NCBI RefSeq assembly: GCF_000422905.1
Contig: NZ_AUGY01000024.1
Coordinates: 1 to 64,000 of the forward strand
Origin: Paenibacillus alginolyticus DSM 5050 = NBRC 15375
GTDB taxonomy: Bacteria; Bacillota; Bacilli; Paenibacillales; NBRC-103111
Direction of reading: 5' to 3'
Length of the DNA stretch: 64,000 bases
Below the pieces are notes generated by a model that saw only the letters and a program-made list of their open reading frames with translations, searched no databases and was not told the DNA's origin. The translations under genes and the position numbers were made by a program. Positions 49,587-58,530 of this stretch are shown piece by piece; the stretch's first letter is position 1, and the number at the start of each line of letters is the position of its first letter.

Positions 49587-52520
49587 TTACATATCATCGT
49601 CCTTGTAGCCAGCGACTTTCTGAATGCTGTCATTGGCATACTGCTTTTGTTTGTCGGTGGTCTGCCTGTCTGACGCAGCAAGATCATCAAGGAGATCTTC
49701 GAAGATACTGCTTTCCGGTTTCGGTGGATGCGCAGACGCCTGTTCCGCTGATTTCGTCTCCGAACCTGTAGCGGGGACGGAGCCACTTAACGGAGAGACG
49801 GTACCAGTTCCAGCGAGGTTATCGTGCACCGACTTCACCAGAGCATCGATGTCGTCCGGGATGGAGTGAGTTTGCTTCAGAATCTCGTCGTCCCGCTGCT
49901 GTTGGTTGACGGCCGGATGATCTGGGGCGGTAGGTGAGCCAGACCCCTCCTTCGTTGCTCCTTGATGTGTAGGTAATTCACCAGACACATCGTTCTCTGT
50001 GTTCGGATCCGGCCAGAAGAGCGTGCTGTCATCATCGTCCCCTTCCAGCGACGAGCCGTCATCTTCTCCTTTTACTGGAGCGGATTTATGTGGAGAAGAA
50101 GTTGCGGCTGCTTCCTTCATGCTCTCCTGCACCTGTTGCTTTGAGGATTCAACTTCTGTTTGAGAGACTCCCTTCGATTTTGGCGTTTCTGCATTCACTC
50201 CCGCTTCCACAGAAGCATCATCTTGCTTGTTATCCTCAAGCTGGCGGACTAAATAGGAAAGCTGATTGATATTCCCCTTGAACGACAGGGGCTTGTAGTT
50301 TTTTGTGGCGAGCTCGATCCTGCCGATATCGATGAACCGCTTCATAAACTTGGTTTCATCTACGAATTTTCCGTATGCATGAGTTGCTGGCTTAATGCTG
50401 CCGTCCTTACCGACAAGCTCAACGATAAAGTTTTTGAACGTCAGCTCTTTGATCTTTGTCGGCGTAAACCGAGGCTCGAGCTTGCGAGCTGTGTTATACC
50501 GAAGCCCCCGAGATTGATTCGGCATGCTAATCGGTGTGACCGACTCGTTCATGGATTCCTCTAAAACATACTCTTCACCGAATGACTTACTGAAGTATTC
50601 ATTATCCTTAAACTCTCCGCGACCAAACACCGTTTTGTTGGAGGCATTGGATAGAATGACCTCATCGTAGCCGGCCTTGACGCCCCTTAGCTGTCCCAGG
50701 TTCTGAATTGCAATGAGCGTACCAACCTTGAAAGAACGACCGAGTGTAAGCAATCGTTGGAACGCATCGTTGATGTATAGCGGGAACTCGTCGATCGTGA
50801 AGAAAATTGGAATCCGCTTATGCCCATTTTCCTCCGGCGGGCGCCGGAATATAGCAGATTGCATCTGCCGAATGATGAACTGGCCAAACATGAGGCTGAG
50901 TTCTTCGAGCTCCGCCAAAGCGCTGTTGTACAGAAGGATGCCGCCATCTTTCAGGAAGGAATCAAGGTCAAGGGTTTCCTGCCCGTCATTCGACACAAGT
51001 AGCTGACTGAGCATGGCATTCATGCTAATATCCGTCACGTACTTTTTTGCTCCGCCGATAAACTTGTCCTTCTTGTTCAGAACCACTTGTTTGCCTGCAT
51101 GCTTATGCCCCTGCTGATACAGGACAGGAAGCTGGCCCCCTTCCTTGTCTTTCATGACGACATACTCCAATACGTCATTCTCGAAGTAGTTGCAGACGCG
51201 ATCGTAACGATCCAGCAGATTTCGTTCATCTGGCGTAATCACTGGGTTTTCCAAGTTGCGGTCTATCCATTTGCGCACATCCTCGGTCATATCCGCAAGG
51301 AAGCGGGGTTCGGTATACATGCGCTGAAGGTGAGTAATAAAGTTGAACTGGTTGCCGTGGCGGATCTTTCCGAGCATAACATAAGCGGCCGCCGTTTCAC
51401 CTTGTTGGTCCTTAAAGAAGGTATCCTGGTCACCGGTCAAAGCATCGAGGACACCGCGCCATGTTTCGGCAGCTACCTCGAGCGGGCCAGCCAGCGGGTT
51501 GAACCGAACCGACTTAACCAAGTCTGTAGGGTCAACCACTTTGATTTTACTCTTCGGAATACCGAGCTTATCAGCCATCTTTTCCACGTCCCGAATCAAA
51601 TCGGATTTAGGCTCAAGCACCACGATCCCCATCTTGTGTCCGCGGGCAATTCGGATCAAATCCTGAACGATTCGGATGAGGATGGCTGTACTCGTTTTCC
51701 CGCTTCCTGTTGCTCCTACGACGAGCTCGTGGAGAAATCGGGAGGTTTCAGACAGCACGATAGGTTTATTTGTTTTCTTATCCCATCCGACCACCACATC
51801 GCACATCTTATTTCGGAGTGAGAACGACTGGTCCGAGAGAAAGGAAAATTCCCACATATAGAAACGCTTCCTGAAGTCCTCGTTCTTGTAGAACTCCCTG
51901 GCGATATGGAACGCGACAATTAGGCAAATGACAACCGGCAGAGTCATAAGAAAATTAACGAAGCCAACCATGCTCGTAATCTTCAAATAAGGCTCGTTCT
52001 CGACATGAATCATCGAAAAGTAATCGAAAGTGAACGTGTGGATGTACCAGGCGAATAAGCCGCAGTACATGAGGGACATGTGAACGAATGAAATGATCAA
52101 AGTATACTTACGGCCCCGCTCCGACGTGTAGGAAAGAATCGTCTTATGCCCACGCTGGATCGGCTGCGTGACGGTGGAATAGCACCATACCAAGTAGCAA
52201 ATGAAGGTGCAGCACAGCCAGAGGAGCGGGCGTTGATCGAGCGGCAAGTACAGAACGCCAAGAACCTTTGATATCCAATCCAAATGTCCCGGAAGTAATC
52301 GAGCAATCGCATCCGGGCCACTTGCAGCCTGATTAAACTGTTTGACGTATAGCATCGCAGAAGAAACTGCGACAACGGTATTCATAAGGATGAACAGGGA
52401 TACTAGGCCGGTGTGAAAATAGAGGCGGTACAGTTCCATTACTCGTTCCCGCGTATCCACCCAAACCTTCTGCCCGTAAGCAGGTAGCAACCCTTTTCCG
52501 AACTGATGTTCCTCGTTCAT
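49587..52520 (-). CDS. Type IV coupling protein (TraG/VirD4-like ATPase)
   Basis: About 977 residues from ATG 52520 (MNEEHQFGKG), which has AAGGA upstream; a TTG at 52538 is the alternative. Counting from that TTG, four membrane segments lie near 43-65, 95-123, 146-166 and 187-211. Walker A VGATGSGKTS is at 274-283 and Walker B IPIFFTIDEFPLY at 577-588, followed by SFKVGTLIAIQNLGQL. The C-terminal 250 residues are a hydrophilic, low-complexity tail. VirD4-type proteins bring relaxase-DNA to the conjugation channel, so this replicon probably is or was conjugative. It has a leader terminator and its own promoter. Confidence 0.92.
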   Translation of the reverse strand: MNEEHQFGKGLLPAYGQKVWVDTRERVMELYRLYFHTGLVSLFILMNTVVAVSSAMLYVKQFNQAASGPDAIARLLPGHLDWISKVLGVLYLPLDQRPLLWLCCTFICYLVWCYSTVTQPIQRGHKTILSYTSERGRKYTLIISFVHMSLMYCGLFAWYIHTFTFDYFSMIHVENEPYLKITSMVGFVNFLMTLPVVICLIVAFHIAREFYKNEDFRKRFYMWEFSFLSDQSFSLRNKMCDVVVGWDKKTNKPIVLSETSRFLHELVVGATGSGKTSTAILIRIVQDLIRIARGHKMGIVVLEPKSDLIRDVEKMADKLGIPKSKIKVVDPTDLVKSVRFNPLAGPLEVAAETWRGVLDALTGDQDTFFKDQQGETAAAYVMLGKIRHGNQFNFITHLQRMYTEPRFLADMTEDVRKWIDRNLENPVITPDERNLLDRYDRVCNYFENDVLEYVVMKDKEGGQLPVLYQQGHKHAGKQVVLNKKDKFIGGAKKYVTDISMNAMLSQLLVSNDGQETLDLDSFLKDGGILLYNSALAELEELSLMFGQFIIRQMQSAIFRRPPEENGHKRIPIFFTIDEFPLYINDAFQRLLTLGRSFKVGTLIAIQNLGQLRGVKAGYDEVILSNASNKTVFGRGEFKDNEYFSKSFGEEYVLEESMNESVTPISMPNQSRGLRYNTARKLEPRFTPTKIKELTFKNFIVELVGKDGSIKPATHAYGKFVDETKFMKRFIDIGRIELATKNYKPLSFKGNINQLSYLVRQLEDNKQDDASVEAGVNAETPKSKGVSQTEVESSKQQVQESMKEAAATSSPHKSAPVKGEDDGSSLEGDDDDSTLFWPDPNTENDVSGELPTHQGATKEGSGSPTAPDHPAVNQQQRDDEILKQTHSIPDDIDALVKSVHDNLAGTGTVSPLSGSVPATGSETKSAEQASAHPPKPESSIFEDLLDDLAASDRQTTDKQKQYANDSIQKVAGYKDDDM

Positions 52521-52578
52521 ATAGATTTCCTTAGACAATAAGCTTCAACACCTTTCGAAACCCTCTCCTTGTTCTAAA

Positions 52579-52716
52579 TCACATGATAAGATGGCTGCCA
52601 CTGTTTGTCGGTAACGGAGCGCAAGCACATTTGCGAACTTCAACTCCGGAGACAGCAACAAAGATAATCCAGGTAATGCCCGCCAGAAGGACGGACAGTT
52701 TGAGTAGTCTCATCAT
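52579..52716 (-). CDS. 45-residue membrane peptide upstream of the coupling protein
   Basis: MMRLLKLSVLLAGITWIIFV followed by a short cysteine-containing tail (VRKCACAPLPTNSG). One membrane segment. GAGAGGGGGG lies before the ATG. It is the first gene after the leader terminator and is probably co-transcribed with the coupling protein. Confidence 0.55.
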   Translation of the reverse strand: MMRLLKLSVLLAGITWIIFVAVSGVEVRKCACAPLPTNSGSHLIM

Positions 52717-52754
52717 TTCGATAGAATCCCCCCTCTCCAATACCGCAAAGCGGA

Positions 52755-52799
52755 AACAAAAAAGCACCTACTAAGGCCCTTGAGCCAAAGTAAGTGCTT
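52755..52799 (-). terminator. Leader terminator before the coupling-protein operon
   Basis: Minus-strand AAGCACTTACT...GGC/GCC...AGTAGGTGCTT then TTTTTTG, about 40 nt after the promoter at 52836-52864 and before the first gene. The leader contains an ACTC-ACGC-GAGT mini-hairpin. Confidence 0.8.
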
Positions 52800-52835
52800 C
52801 TTACTCGCGTGAGTTATATGTAATTGCATAACCCG

Positions 52836-52864
52836 ATTATAACCGATTAACCATGAGGTAACAA
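52836..52864 (-). promoter_or_regulatory. Promoter of the coupling-protein operon
   Basis: TTGTTA at 52864-52859, 17-bp spacer, TATAAT at 52841-52836 on the minus strand. Confidence 0.75.
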
Positions 52865-52992
52865 TCACCCCTTCGTTCGGTTTAAGTTGGAGCGGGATGC
52901 TTGACGGACTTCAAATAAGGGGTATGCAAAAATGCCTCGATTTTAAGCTTGTTCTATACTAGAAATACAAAGAAGAAAGGAGTTGAGCGACG

Positions 52993-53055
52993 ATGATGTT
53001 CATCCTCGTAGTGACTTTTATAATTGGTATGATGTCTGTAGCAGCCGATAACTAA
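52993..53055 (+). CDS. 20-residue membrane micro-protein
   Basis: MMFILVVTFIIGMMSVAADN, nearly all hydrophobic, with AAGAAAGGAG 10 nt upstream of the ATG pair. It is divergent from the coupling-protein operon and followed 16 bp later by a second small gene with its own ribosome site. Confidence 0.5.
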   Translation: MMFILVVTFIIGMMSVAADN

Positions 53056-53071
53056 TCATAGGGGGAAGACT

Positions 53072-53200
53072 ATGCGATTCACCTACTGGCGTAACAACCC
53101 GAAAGACGATCCAAAATACTCATATAAACCACCACTTGTAAGCCGTTCTGTATCGTTTAGGATATTGCGGACGAGAATCCTCCCCATTTTAATGGGGTAG
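53072..53200 (+). CDS. Small basic protein, end possibly altered by the TnpB element
   Basis: A 42-codon frame beginning MRFTYWRNNPKDDPKYSYKP after AGGGGGA. The last part (RILRTRILPILMG) lies in the hairpin-bearing left end of the TnpB element (about 53171 on), so the native C-terminus may have been replaced by insertion. Function unknown. Confidence 0.45.
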   Translation: MRFTYWRNNPKDDPKYSYKPPLVSRSVSFRILRTRILPILMG

Positions 53201-54561
53201 ATGAAAGTTCGCTTTGCCCGAATTCCCCTGTGGGATGACAAGGCAAAATCAAGGTTATTCTTACAATACTTTCCCTCTCTCGTTCACACGAGAACATTTG
53301 TTTGGTATAATAGAATCAGATATGAATCGAATTTATAAATATTTGATTTTTAAAAGAAATGAAGAAGGAGGCGGCTCATGCAACGAACTTATAAATTCCG
53401 TTTGTATCCAACCAAAGAAGAGCAAGAGAACATTCATTTCGTACTGGAATGTTGTCGCCTCCTCTATAATCGTTTGCTCGCAGAACGAATAGCTGCCTAT
53501 AAGCAAAGCGGACGGAGTTTAACTTACTATGAGCAAAAAGCAACGCTTCCAGAGCGAAAGCTATATATACCAGCACTCAAAAACGTCCACTCCCAAGTCC
53601 TTCAAAATGTCGTAGAACGGTTGGATAAGGCGTATCAAGCCTTTTTCCGTCGCGTCAAAAACGCCGAGAAAGCGGGCTATCCGAGATTCAAGCCTGAAAG
53701 TCAGTACAACTCCTTTACATACCCTCAAAGTGGTTTTTCTATAGAGGGAAAGCAGCTTCTGCTTTCAAAGATCGGTGATGTGCGTATTCGACTTCATCGG
53801 CAACCGCAAGGAAGGATCAAGACATGTACAATCATCGTTAAGAATGACAACTACTACGCTTGTTTTTCCTGTGAAGTCGAGAGTCAGCGGCTTCCGGTAT
53901 CAGAAAAACAGATCGGCATTGACCTTGGCGTATCGCAGCTCGCCGTAACATCAGACGGTGATCGGATAGAATCACCGAAATTTCTTCGTAAAAGCGAAGA
54001 TAAACTGAAACGAAAACAGCGTGCCGTTTCGAAGAAAAAGCACGGTTCAAACCGTAGACGTAAAGCTGTACGCGAGCTAGCCAAACTTCATGAGAAAGTA
54101 GCGAATCAACGTAGGGATTATGCTCATAAAGAGTCGCGAAAGCTAGTAAATGAATATGGACTCATCGCCTTTGAGGACCTGAACATACAAAGGATGGTCA
54201 AGAACCATCGCCTTGCAAAAAGTATTGTTGATGCAGGATGGAGTGGACTTGTTCAATTCGTGACGTACAAGGCTGAAAGCGCTGGTCGTCAGGTTGTGCA
54301 AGTGAATCCATACAACACATCACAACAATGCTCTAACTGCGGAGAAATCGTCAAAAAATCACTCGCTGTTCGTGTCCATCAATGTTCTTGCGGATACGTT
54401 GCAGATCGAGACGAAAATGCAGCCATTAACATCTTGAAACTAGCTTTGCAAAACGTATCGTAGCATATTTCAATCAGGCCAGGAACTGGCCTTCAAGGAG
54501 GGACGAGGTTACGAGTCCCGATGATTTGAGAAGCTCGTCAATTCATAGACGAGAGGTTCAC
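53170..54561 (+). mobile_element. IS200/IS605-type element carrying tnpB only (second copy type)
   Basis: Left end contains the CCTCCCCATTTTAATGGGG hairpin region. A GAACATTTGTTTGG-TATAATAG promoter precedes tnpB, matching the promoter of the 17690 element. The right end has GCTCGTC...GACGAG then AGGTTCA and abuts the stop codon of the minus-strand 54561 gene. No tnpA. The following TACCCTTGAAGGTTGTTGAT would be the guide segment. Confidence 0.7.
53378..54463 (+). CDS. tnpB: TnpB RNA-guided endonuclease (second)
   Basis: 361 residues. HTH_OrfB N-terminus (MQRTYKFRLYPTKEEQENI), RuvC motifs IDLGVSQLAVTSDG, IAFEDLNIQRM and VADRDENAAINILK, and a zinc ribbon CSNCG...CSCG with CxxC and CxC. All catalytic residues are present. 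AGAAGGAGG precedes the ATG. The protein is only distantly similar to that at 17788-18921, so the two elements are separate acquisitions. Confidence 0.95.
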   Translation: MQRTYKFRLYPTKEEQENIHFVLECCRLLYNRLLAERIAAYKQSGRSLTYYEQKATLPERKLYIPALKNVHSQVLQNVVERLDKAYQAFFRRVKNAEKAGYPRFKPESQYNSFTYPQSGFSIEGKQLLLSKIGDVRIRLHRQPQGRIKTCTIIVKNDNYYACFSCEVESQRLPVSEKQIGIDLGVSQLAVTSDGDRIESPKFLRKSEDKLKRKQRAVSKKKHGSNRRRKAVRELAKLHEKVANQRRDYAHKESRKLVNEYGLIAFEDLNIQRMVKNHRLAKSIVDAGWSGLVQFVTYKAESAGRQVVQVNPYNTSQQCSNCGEIVKKSLAVRVHQCSCGYVADRDENAAINILKLALQNVS

Positions 54562-54580
54562 TACCCTTGAAGGTTGTTGA
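54464..54580 (+). ncRNA. Candidate omega/reRNA right end of the second TnpB element
   Basis: CAGGCCAGGAACTGGCCTT and GAGGTTACGAGTCCCGATG hairpins followed by GACGAGAGGTTCA. The layout resembles the 18830-19042 region and the known guide-RNA scaffold position of IS605 elements. Confidence 0.5.
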
Positions 54581-55190
54581 TGATGCGTTGGATCACCTTT
54601 GCGTCATTACCGGCTCTCAGTTGTGTAATAAAATCCATAGTCAGGATTGAAATGAGTTCTTCAAGGGTCATATGGAACCCCGGCTCAATCAATGATAGGT
54701 CCATTAAGAACCCTTCGCCTCGGAACGCAACATGCCGGGCAATCTCCATCTGAAGAAAACCCCATTTTACCTTTTTGGCAACTACCTGTTCAGATAGCGT
54801 CCAATGATTAGGCGCATTATTTACAAACTCCTCCACTTTTACAGCTGGGCGAAAATATTTTTCCCGCTTCTCTGCCAGTTTGGTTGCGAGTTGCTTTTGA
54901 TTGACTCCTCTCACGACGGTTGCCAGGAAGTCTTGATAAAGGATCGCGATGAGCTCGTCCACACCTAAGCTTACTTCGTCACCGGCCATTTCCATAATAT
55001 CCCCCACAAACATTTCTGCTCGCACATAATCGTGGTGAGGTAGACGAACGCGAAGATCCACTTTGGCAATTTTCTTATTTGGTGACGATCCGCGTAAGGA
55101 ATCAAATAGTGTGCTGAGAATACCCTTGCGAGGTGAGGATAATTCTTGGATCCGCCCGGAGACTAGATTGAGTTTGCTTAGTTCCCTCAC
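54561..55190 (-). CDS. Hypothetical protein
   Basis: About 209 residues from GTG 55190, nine bases after AGAGGAG. The GTGA overlap with the upstream gene's stop indicates translational coupling. The sequence has two similar helical blocks (LGVDELIAILYQDFLATVVRG and MTLEELISILTMDFITQLRAG), suggesting an internal duplication, and KKVKWGFLQMEIARHVAFRG between. No family is recognised. It belongs to the Replic_Relax operon. The TnpB element ends at its stop codon. Confidence 0.65.
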   Translation of the reverse strand: MRELSKLNLVSGRIQELSSPRKGILSTLFDSLRGSSPNKKIAKVDLRVRLPHHDYVRAEMFVGDIMEMAGDEVSLGVDELIAILYQDFLATVVRGVNQKQLATKLAEKREKYFRPAVKVEEFVNNAPNHWTLSEQVVAKKVKWGFLQMEIARHVAFRGEGFLMDLSLIEPGFHMTLEELISILTMDFITQLRAGNDAKVIQRIINNLQG

Positions 55191-55663
55191 ATGGCACCAC
55201 TCCTCTGACACAATATGTGCATAACCAGGCGAGTTGCAGCTTCTCTCTCTGATACATCATGTACTACCGCTAATTCAAATAATTTTTGATAGTCCTGCTG
55301 CTTCAGCTTTACATGGACAAAGAGTTTTGTGTTGCTGTATTGATATTCCGGAAGGGAAGCGCAGTTAGATAAGGCTGCTAACAACATGTTAGTTGCATAT
55401 TTCGTTGGCGTCGATTTCAATTCTTTGGCCATAAGCCGGATCAGGGCTTTTTGGTTTGGTGTAACACAGATCCGAATATCTTGTTTCTTATCACTGCGAC
55501 TTTTTTTTTGACTCGTTGGCGCTGGAATTTCCACTGGGGGGTCAAGCTTCACGTTGGGATTAGCCAAGATTGGTGTGACCGGTTTTACCAGTGTGGGTTC
55601 TGTAAAGATCGCTTTAACCGGTTTTACCGGAGCGGGTTCAGTAAAGATTGGGTTAATGCTCAT
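55187..55663 (-). CDS. Putative relaxosome or DNA-binding accessory protein
   Basis: 158 residues. The first 45 contain repeated Pro-Val segments (FTEPAPVKPVKAIFTEPTLV). Then a basic KKSRSDKKQDIRICVTPNQK leads into ALIRLMAKELKSTPTKYATNMLLAAL, reminiscent of the ribbon-helix-helix or helical DNA-binding region of MobC-type accessory proteins. That assignment is tentative. GGGGAGGAGAG precedes the ATG. Confidence 0.5.
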   Translation of the reverse strand: MSINPIFTEPAPVKPVKAIFTEPTLVKPVTPILANPNVKLDPPVEIPAPTSQKKSRSDKKQDIRICVTPNQKALIRLMAKELKSTPTKYATNMLLAALSNCASLPEYQYSNTKLFVHVKLKQQDYQKLFELAVVHDVSEREAATRLVMHILCQRSGAM

Positions 55664-55846
55664 TACACTCTCTCCTCCCCTATTATAAAAAGTGCCCCTT
55701 CGCCTCCACTAGCTCAGGACCACATGTCCGTTTGTCCCTTCGACCATCTTAGTAGACAAGTTATGAGAGGGAGCTTGAAAATATGCTTAAAATTCTATGA
55801 AGGTGGCAATAATAGGTTTATAGAATGACGAGGGAGGATTAAAATT

Positions 55847-55957
55847 ATGGCGAAGTCTTCTTTAATCACAAAGGAACAGGCGAAAGTGTTCGCTGAGCTG
55901 GCGAAAAAATCTGCCCAAGCTACAGGACTTCGGATGAAGCCGAAGAAAGCGAAGTAA
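55847..55957 (+). CDS. 36-residue basic protein
   Basis: MAKSSLITKEQAKVFAELAK followed by KSAQATGLRMKPKKAK. A helical, strongly basic peptide with GGGAGG nine bases before the ATG, alone on the plus strand between two minus-strand genes. Possibly nucleic-acid binding. No homologue known to me. Confidence 0.5.
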   Translation: MAKSSLITKEQAKVFAELAKKSAQATGLRMKPKKAK

Positions 55958-56053
55958 TAGGTTAGTTATACGGGCAATCGTTCATATCATAGAACGGGAG
56001 GCATCCCTTGGCGTATATACCTCAACATATATTCTCAACTGGCGTTCGATGAG

Positions 56054-56096
56054 CGCAAAAAAAGACGGTGCCATGAACGAATTCATGGCGCCGTCT
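56054..56096 (-). terminator. Terminator of the Replic_Relax gene
   Basis: GACGGCGCCATGAATTCG then TTCATGGCACCGTC, followed by TTTTTTTGC on the minus strand. Confidence 0.85.
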
Positions 56097-56102
56097 TCGT
56101 AT

Positions 56103-57533
56103 TCAAACTTTTTGGTGGAGTCCGTAGGTTAGTGGATTTATAACCGATTCGCTTTTCATGAGTTTGAGCGTTTCATCATACCACGCTTCCTGCTCTGTGC
56201 CGTACCATAGTGACCTAGATAACACGGTCCTCTCCTCATCTGTACAATCATCGATTTGTTTTGGAACTCCGACGGGAGAGCCGTACTTGAAATAAAAGAC
56301 CGGCACGATCTCCTTTACCCTCTTTAACTCATCCGGAAATTGGGACCACTTCCTCAGAAAGTCCAGTACCCGGCAAATACCCTGTGTTTCATACCCATCA
56401 AATTTTTGGAACAGATATAGTTGGACTCTATTAGGGTTGTTCTCTGTGATCACAAACTGTGGAGCCCATCCAAGCAGATCATGACATGCCAGCTGTAAAG
56501 CTGTGAACGGGTCCTGATCGTGCTCATGGTTTCTGGCCGTCCCCATATGTACCGTACCCAAGAAGCCCATGTCCGGTTTTGCCGCGCCTTCTATCCGCTG
56601 CTTGACCTTTAAGAGCATCCCGCTTCTCTCCGTAAAGGAAGAAAGGGTCTGAAACAAATTATCCGCATTACAAACGAGCATATTCATGAATGGACTGTAA
56701 TTCATCAGGTTCGATTGATATGCATTGAAAAAGGAGTTCCACCTTCTGCCGATCTTCGTTGATGCAGTGGTGAATACCATGATAATTGGAGGCTTGGCTG
56801 CTTTGGTCGCAGTTGCGTGGGCCAAGAACCCCCTGTAGTTCTCAAACTTTAGTGACAAGTCATTTGAAAACTCGGTAGCGCGGTCAATTTCGATCCAAGC
56901 ATGGAAGCCTGGCGTCGGATTCTTCTTCTCTTGGCGGAACCCGTGTATCTTCATTTCACCGTCTGGTCTGAATTTTATCGCATCGCCATTTTCGAGCGAA
57001 TACGTGCGAGCAGCATATACGTTGTCAACATAGTCAATTTCATTCATGAACGAGAATTGCGGACTCAAGAATTGCATTCTGATGTAAAAATTAACGGAGT
57101 CCAAATGATGTTCGATCCGCTTTGGAAAGTCGAAAAAGTCTATCGAAAGATCGCCGAAGTCATCGTTCCAACCGGATCCGAAATGGGAAGGGTCAATATC
57201 CAGAAGATCCTTTACAACGTTAAACTTCTCGATATCCAAAGTGAAAACTGATAAAGCAGATCTGCCGGCCATAACTTTATAATGCTGCGAACGAACAAAT
57301 CTAAACTCCTCGAAACGAAGTAGCTCCTTACGAACCCTTGAATACTTCGATTGGTAATTCTTTCTCCAACTAGGATTGTTTTTCGGGTTAATCGGAAATG
57401 AATCTGTCACCAGCTCTGGGAAAATAAGAAACAGAATCTGCTCAGTTGTCAGAAGCCGAAACTTATATAGATTCCGGAGGATAGCCCCCTCTATTTTGTT
57501 AAGCTCAAAATTACCGTCCAGATATAATCGCAT
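56103..57533 (-). CDS. Replication-relaxation (Replic_Relax) family protein
   Basis: About 476 residues from ATG 57533 (MRLYLDGNFELNKIEGAIL) after GGGAGGGTT. The N-terminal winged helix (AILRNLYKFRLLTTEQILFLIFP, then YSRVRKELLRFEEFRFVRSQHY) and the following conserved core (RIEHHLDSVNFYIRM, IKFRPDGEMKIHG, AWIEIDRATEFSNDLSLKFENYRGFL) match the Replic_Relax family found on Gram-positive plasmids. The EID/ED pattern suggests an endonuclease-like core. It probably acts in plasmid replication or as a relaxase-associated factor. Upstream lies a cluster of TTGTCATG boxes. Confidence 0.8.
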   Translation of the reverse strand: MRLYLDGNFELNKIEGAILRNLYKFRLLTTEQILFLIFPELVTDSFPINPKNNPSWRKNYQSKYSRVRKELLRFEEFRFVRSQHYKVMAGRSALSVFTLDIEKFNVVKDLLDIDPSHFGSGWNDDFGDLSIDFFDFPKRIEHHLDSVNFYIRMQFLSPQFSFMNEIDYVDNVYAARTYSLENGDAIKFRPDGEMKIHGFRQEKKNPTPGFHAWIEIDRATEFSNDLSLKFENYRGFLAHATATKAAKPPIIMVFTTASTKIGRRWNSFFNAYQSNLMNYSPFMNMLVCNADNLFQTLSSFTERSGMLLKVKQRIEGAAKPDMGFLGTVHMGTARNHEHDQDPFTALQLACHDLLGWAPQFVITENNPNRVQLYLFQKFDGYETQGICRVLDFLRKWSQFPDELKRVKEIVPVFYFKYGSPVGVPKQIDDCTDEERTVLSRSLWYGTEQEAWYDETLKLMKSESVINPLTYGLHQKV

Positions 57534-57600
57534 TTTCAACCCTCCCGAATTCAAGTCTATGGGCATACAAACTAACTCAGGTTTGAAAAATCAGCACTGT

Positions 57601-57815
57601 GTTGTCGCCCTCGTTGTCATTTACGTTATCACGACGAAACCCTTGGTGTATATGGTCTTTATGTACCTATAGAAAACATGACAACCAGATAGACTATAAA
57701 CATGACTAATGGAATGAATATGTATTTCTCTCTGTTGTCATGGGTATTGTTCAACTCCATTGTCATGCCTACAATCAAGGTTATAGTGTGAGTGTTGTCA
57801 TGATTATTGTGACAG
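57601..57815. repeat. Cluster of TTGTCATG boxes upstream of the Replic_Relax gene
   Basis: GTTGTCAT at 57613, CATGACAAC (inverted) at 57677, GTTGTCATG at 57734, ATTGTCATG at 57759 and GTTGTCATG at 57794 facing GTGACA at 57809, plus a variant GTTGTCGC at 57601. Both orientations occur. Spacing is irregular (25-64 bp). They may be binding sites for a plasmid regulator or transfer protein. Confidence 0.55.
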
Positions 57816-58270
57816 CGATTATTCACATTCAGAGAAATTACATAACATACGCACGGAAAGCATCTGCAACACCAAACTACGATCCATGGGACTATCTACC
57901 CCCGCTTCTGCTTGGTTTTGCTAAGCTTACGAATAACAAAAATATTCAACGAATACACGAAGATTCCATAAAATCTAATCAAAAATTATAAAATTTCATA
58001 AAAACAAAATAGGTGTTACACAATTCGTAGCCAATATTAGCTAATGCCCCTTCCCTTTGAAGTCCAGATGCTCCTCGACCTCACGGTAAATGGTAGCGTG
58101 AAGAAATAATGGTAGTGATCCTGCGCACCATGCTCCAAGAAGGGACTGAAACTAGTGGCGAGCCACGAACAGAATTTCGTCCGATTCGATACGTCCCTAA
58201 CGGAAGTTAAAATGACGACTCCTAACGCAAACCAACAGTAATGCCGAGGACTAACCTCACGATATGGAAC
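57816..58270. repeat. First copy of a decayed non-coding segment repeated after tubZ
   Basis: The stretch from CAACACCAAACTACGATCCA through AATATTCAACGAATACACGA and CACAATTCGTAGCCAATATT recurs with changes at 60470-60650 and in part at 61200-61335. Frames here are shared with the repeats and are not supported as genes. Confidence 0.6.
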
Positions 58271-58279
58271 GAGAGGGAA

Positions 58280-58530
58280 AATTTTTATTGCATCGATTCT
58301 ATTCGATTCAATTTGTAAGTTAACTGCATCAATATAATCAGCTACTGCATCAGTAACCAGAATCGTCTACTTGATAATCTAATTTTCTAGTCTGAATCGG
58401 TTTTACGGGTGCTCTACGGCTATCGACTGTTTTATGAAGTTATTAAAAAGATATTGCAGAAATATTATCCAATAGAGTATGATTTGTGTATTGATGCAGT
58501 AGTTGAATCGAATCGATGCAATTATTGATT
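58280..58530. repeat. Centromere-like repeats (tubC candidate) upstream of tubR
   Basis: TTGCATCGATTC...TTCGATTCAA at 58286-58310 faces TTGAATCGAATCGATGCAA at 58503-58521. Between them lie GCATCAATATAATC, GCATCAG and ATTGATGCAGTAG. The shared unit is TTGATGCA / TGCATCAA with GAATCGA boxes. In TubRZ systems TubR binds such iterons next to its gene. Related units recur at 60256-60303 and 60938-60982. Confidence 0.7.

Noticed and set aside
57740-57991. 83-codon plus-strand ORF
   Set aside because: It runs through non-coding segments that recur with frame-breaking changes at 60.5 and 61.2 kb and has no ribosome site.
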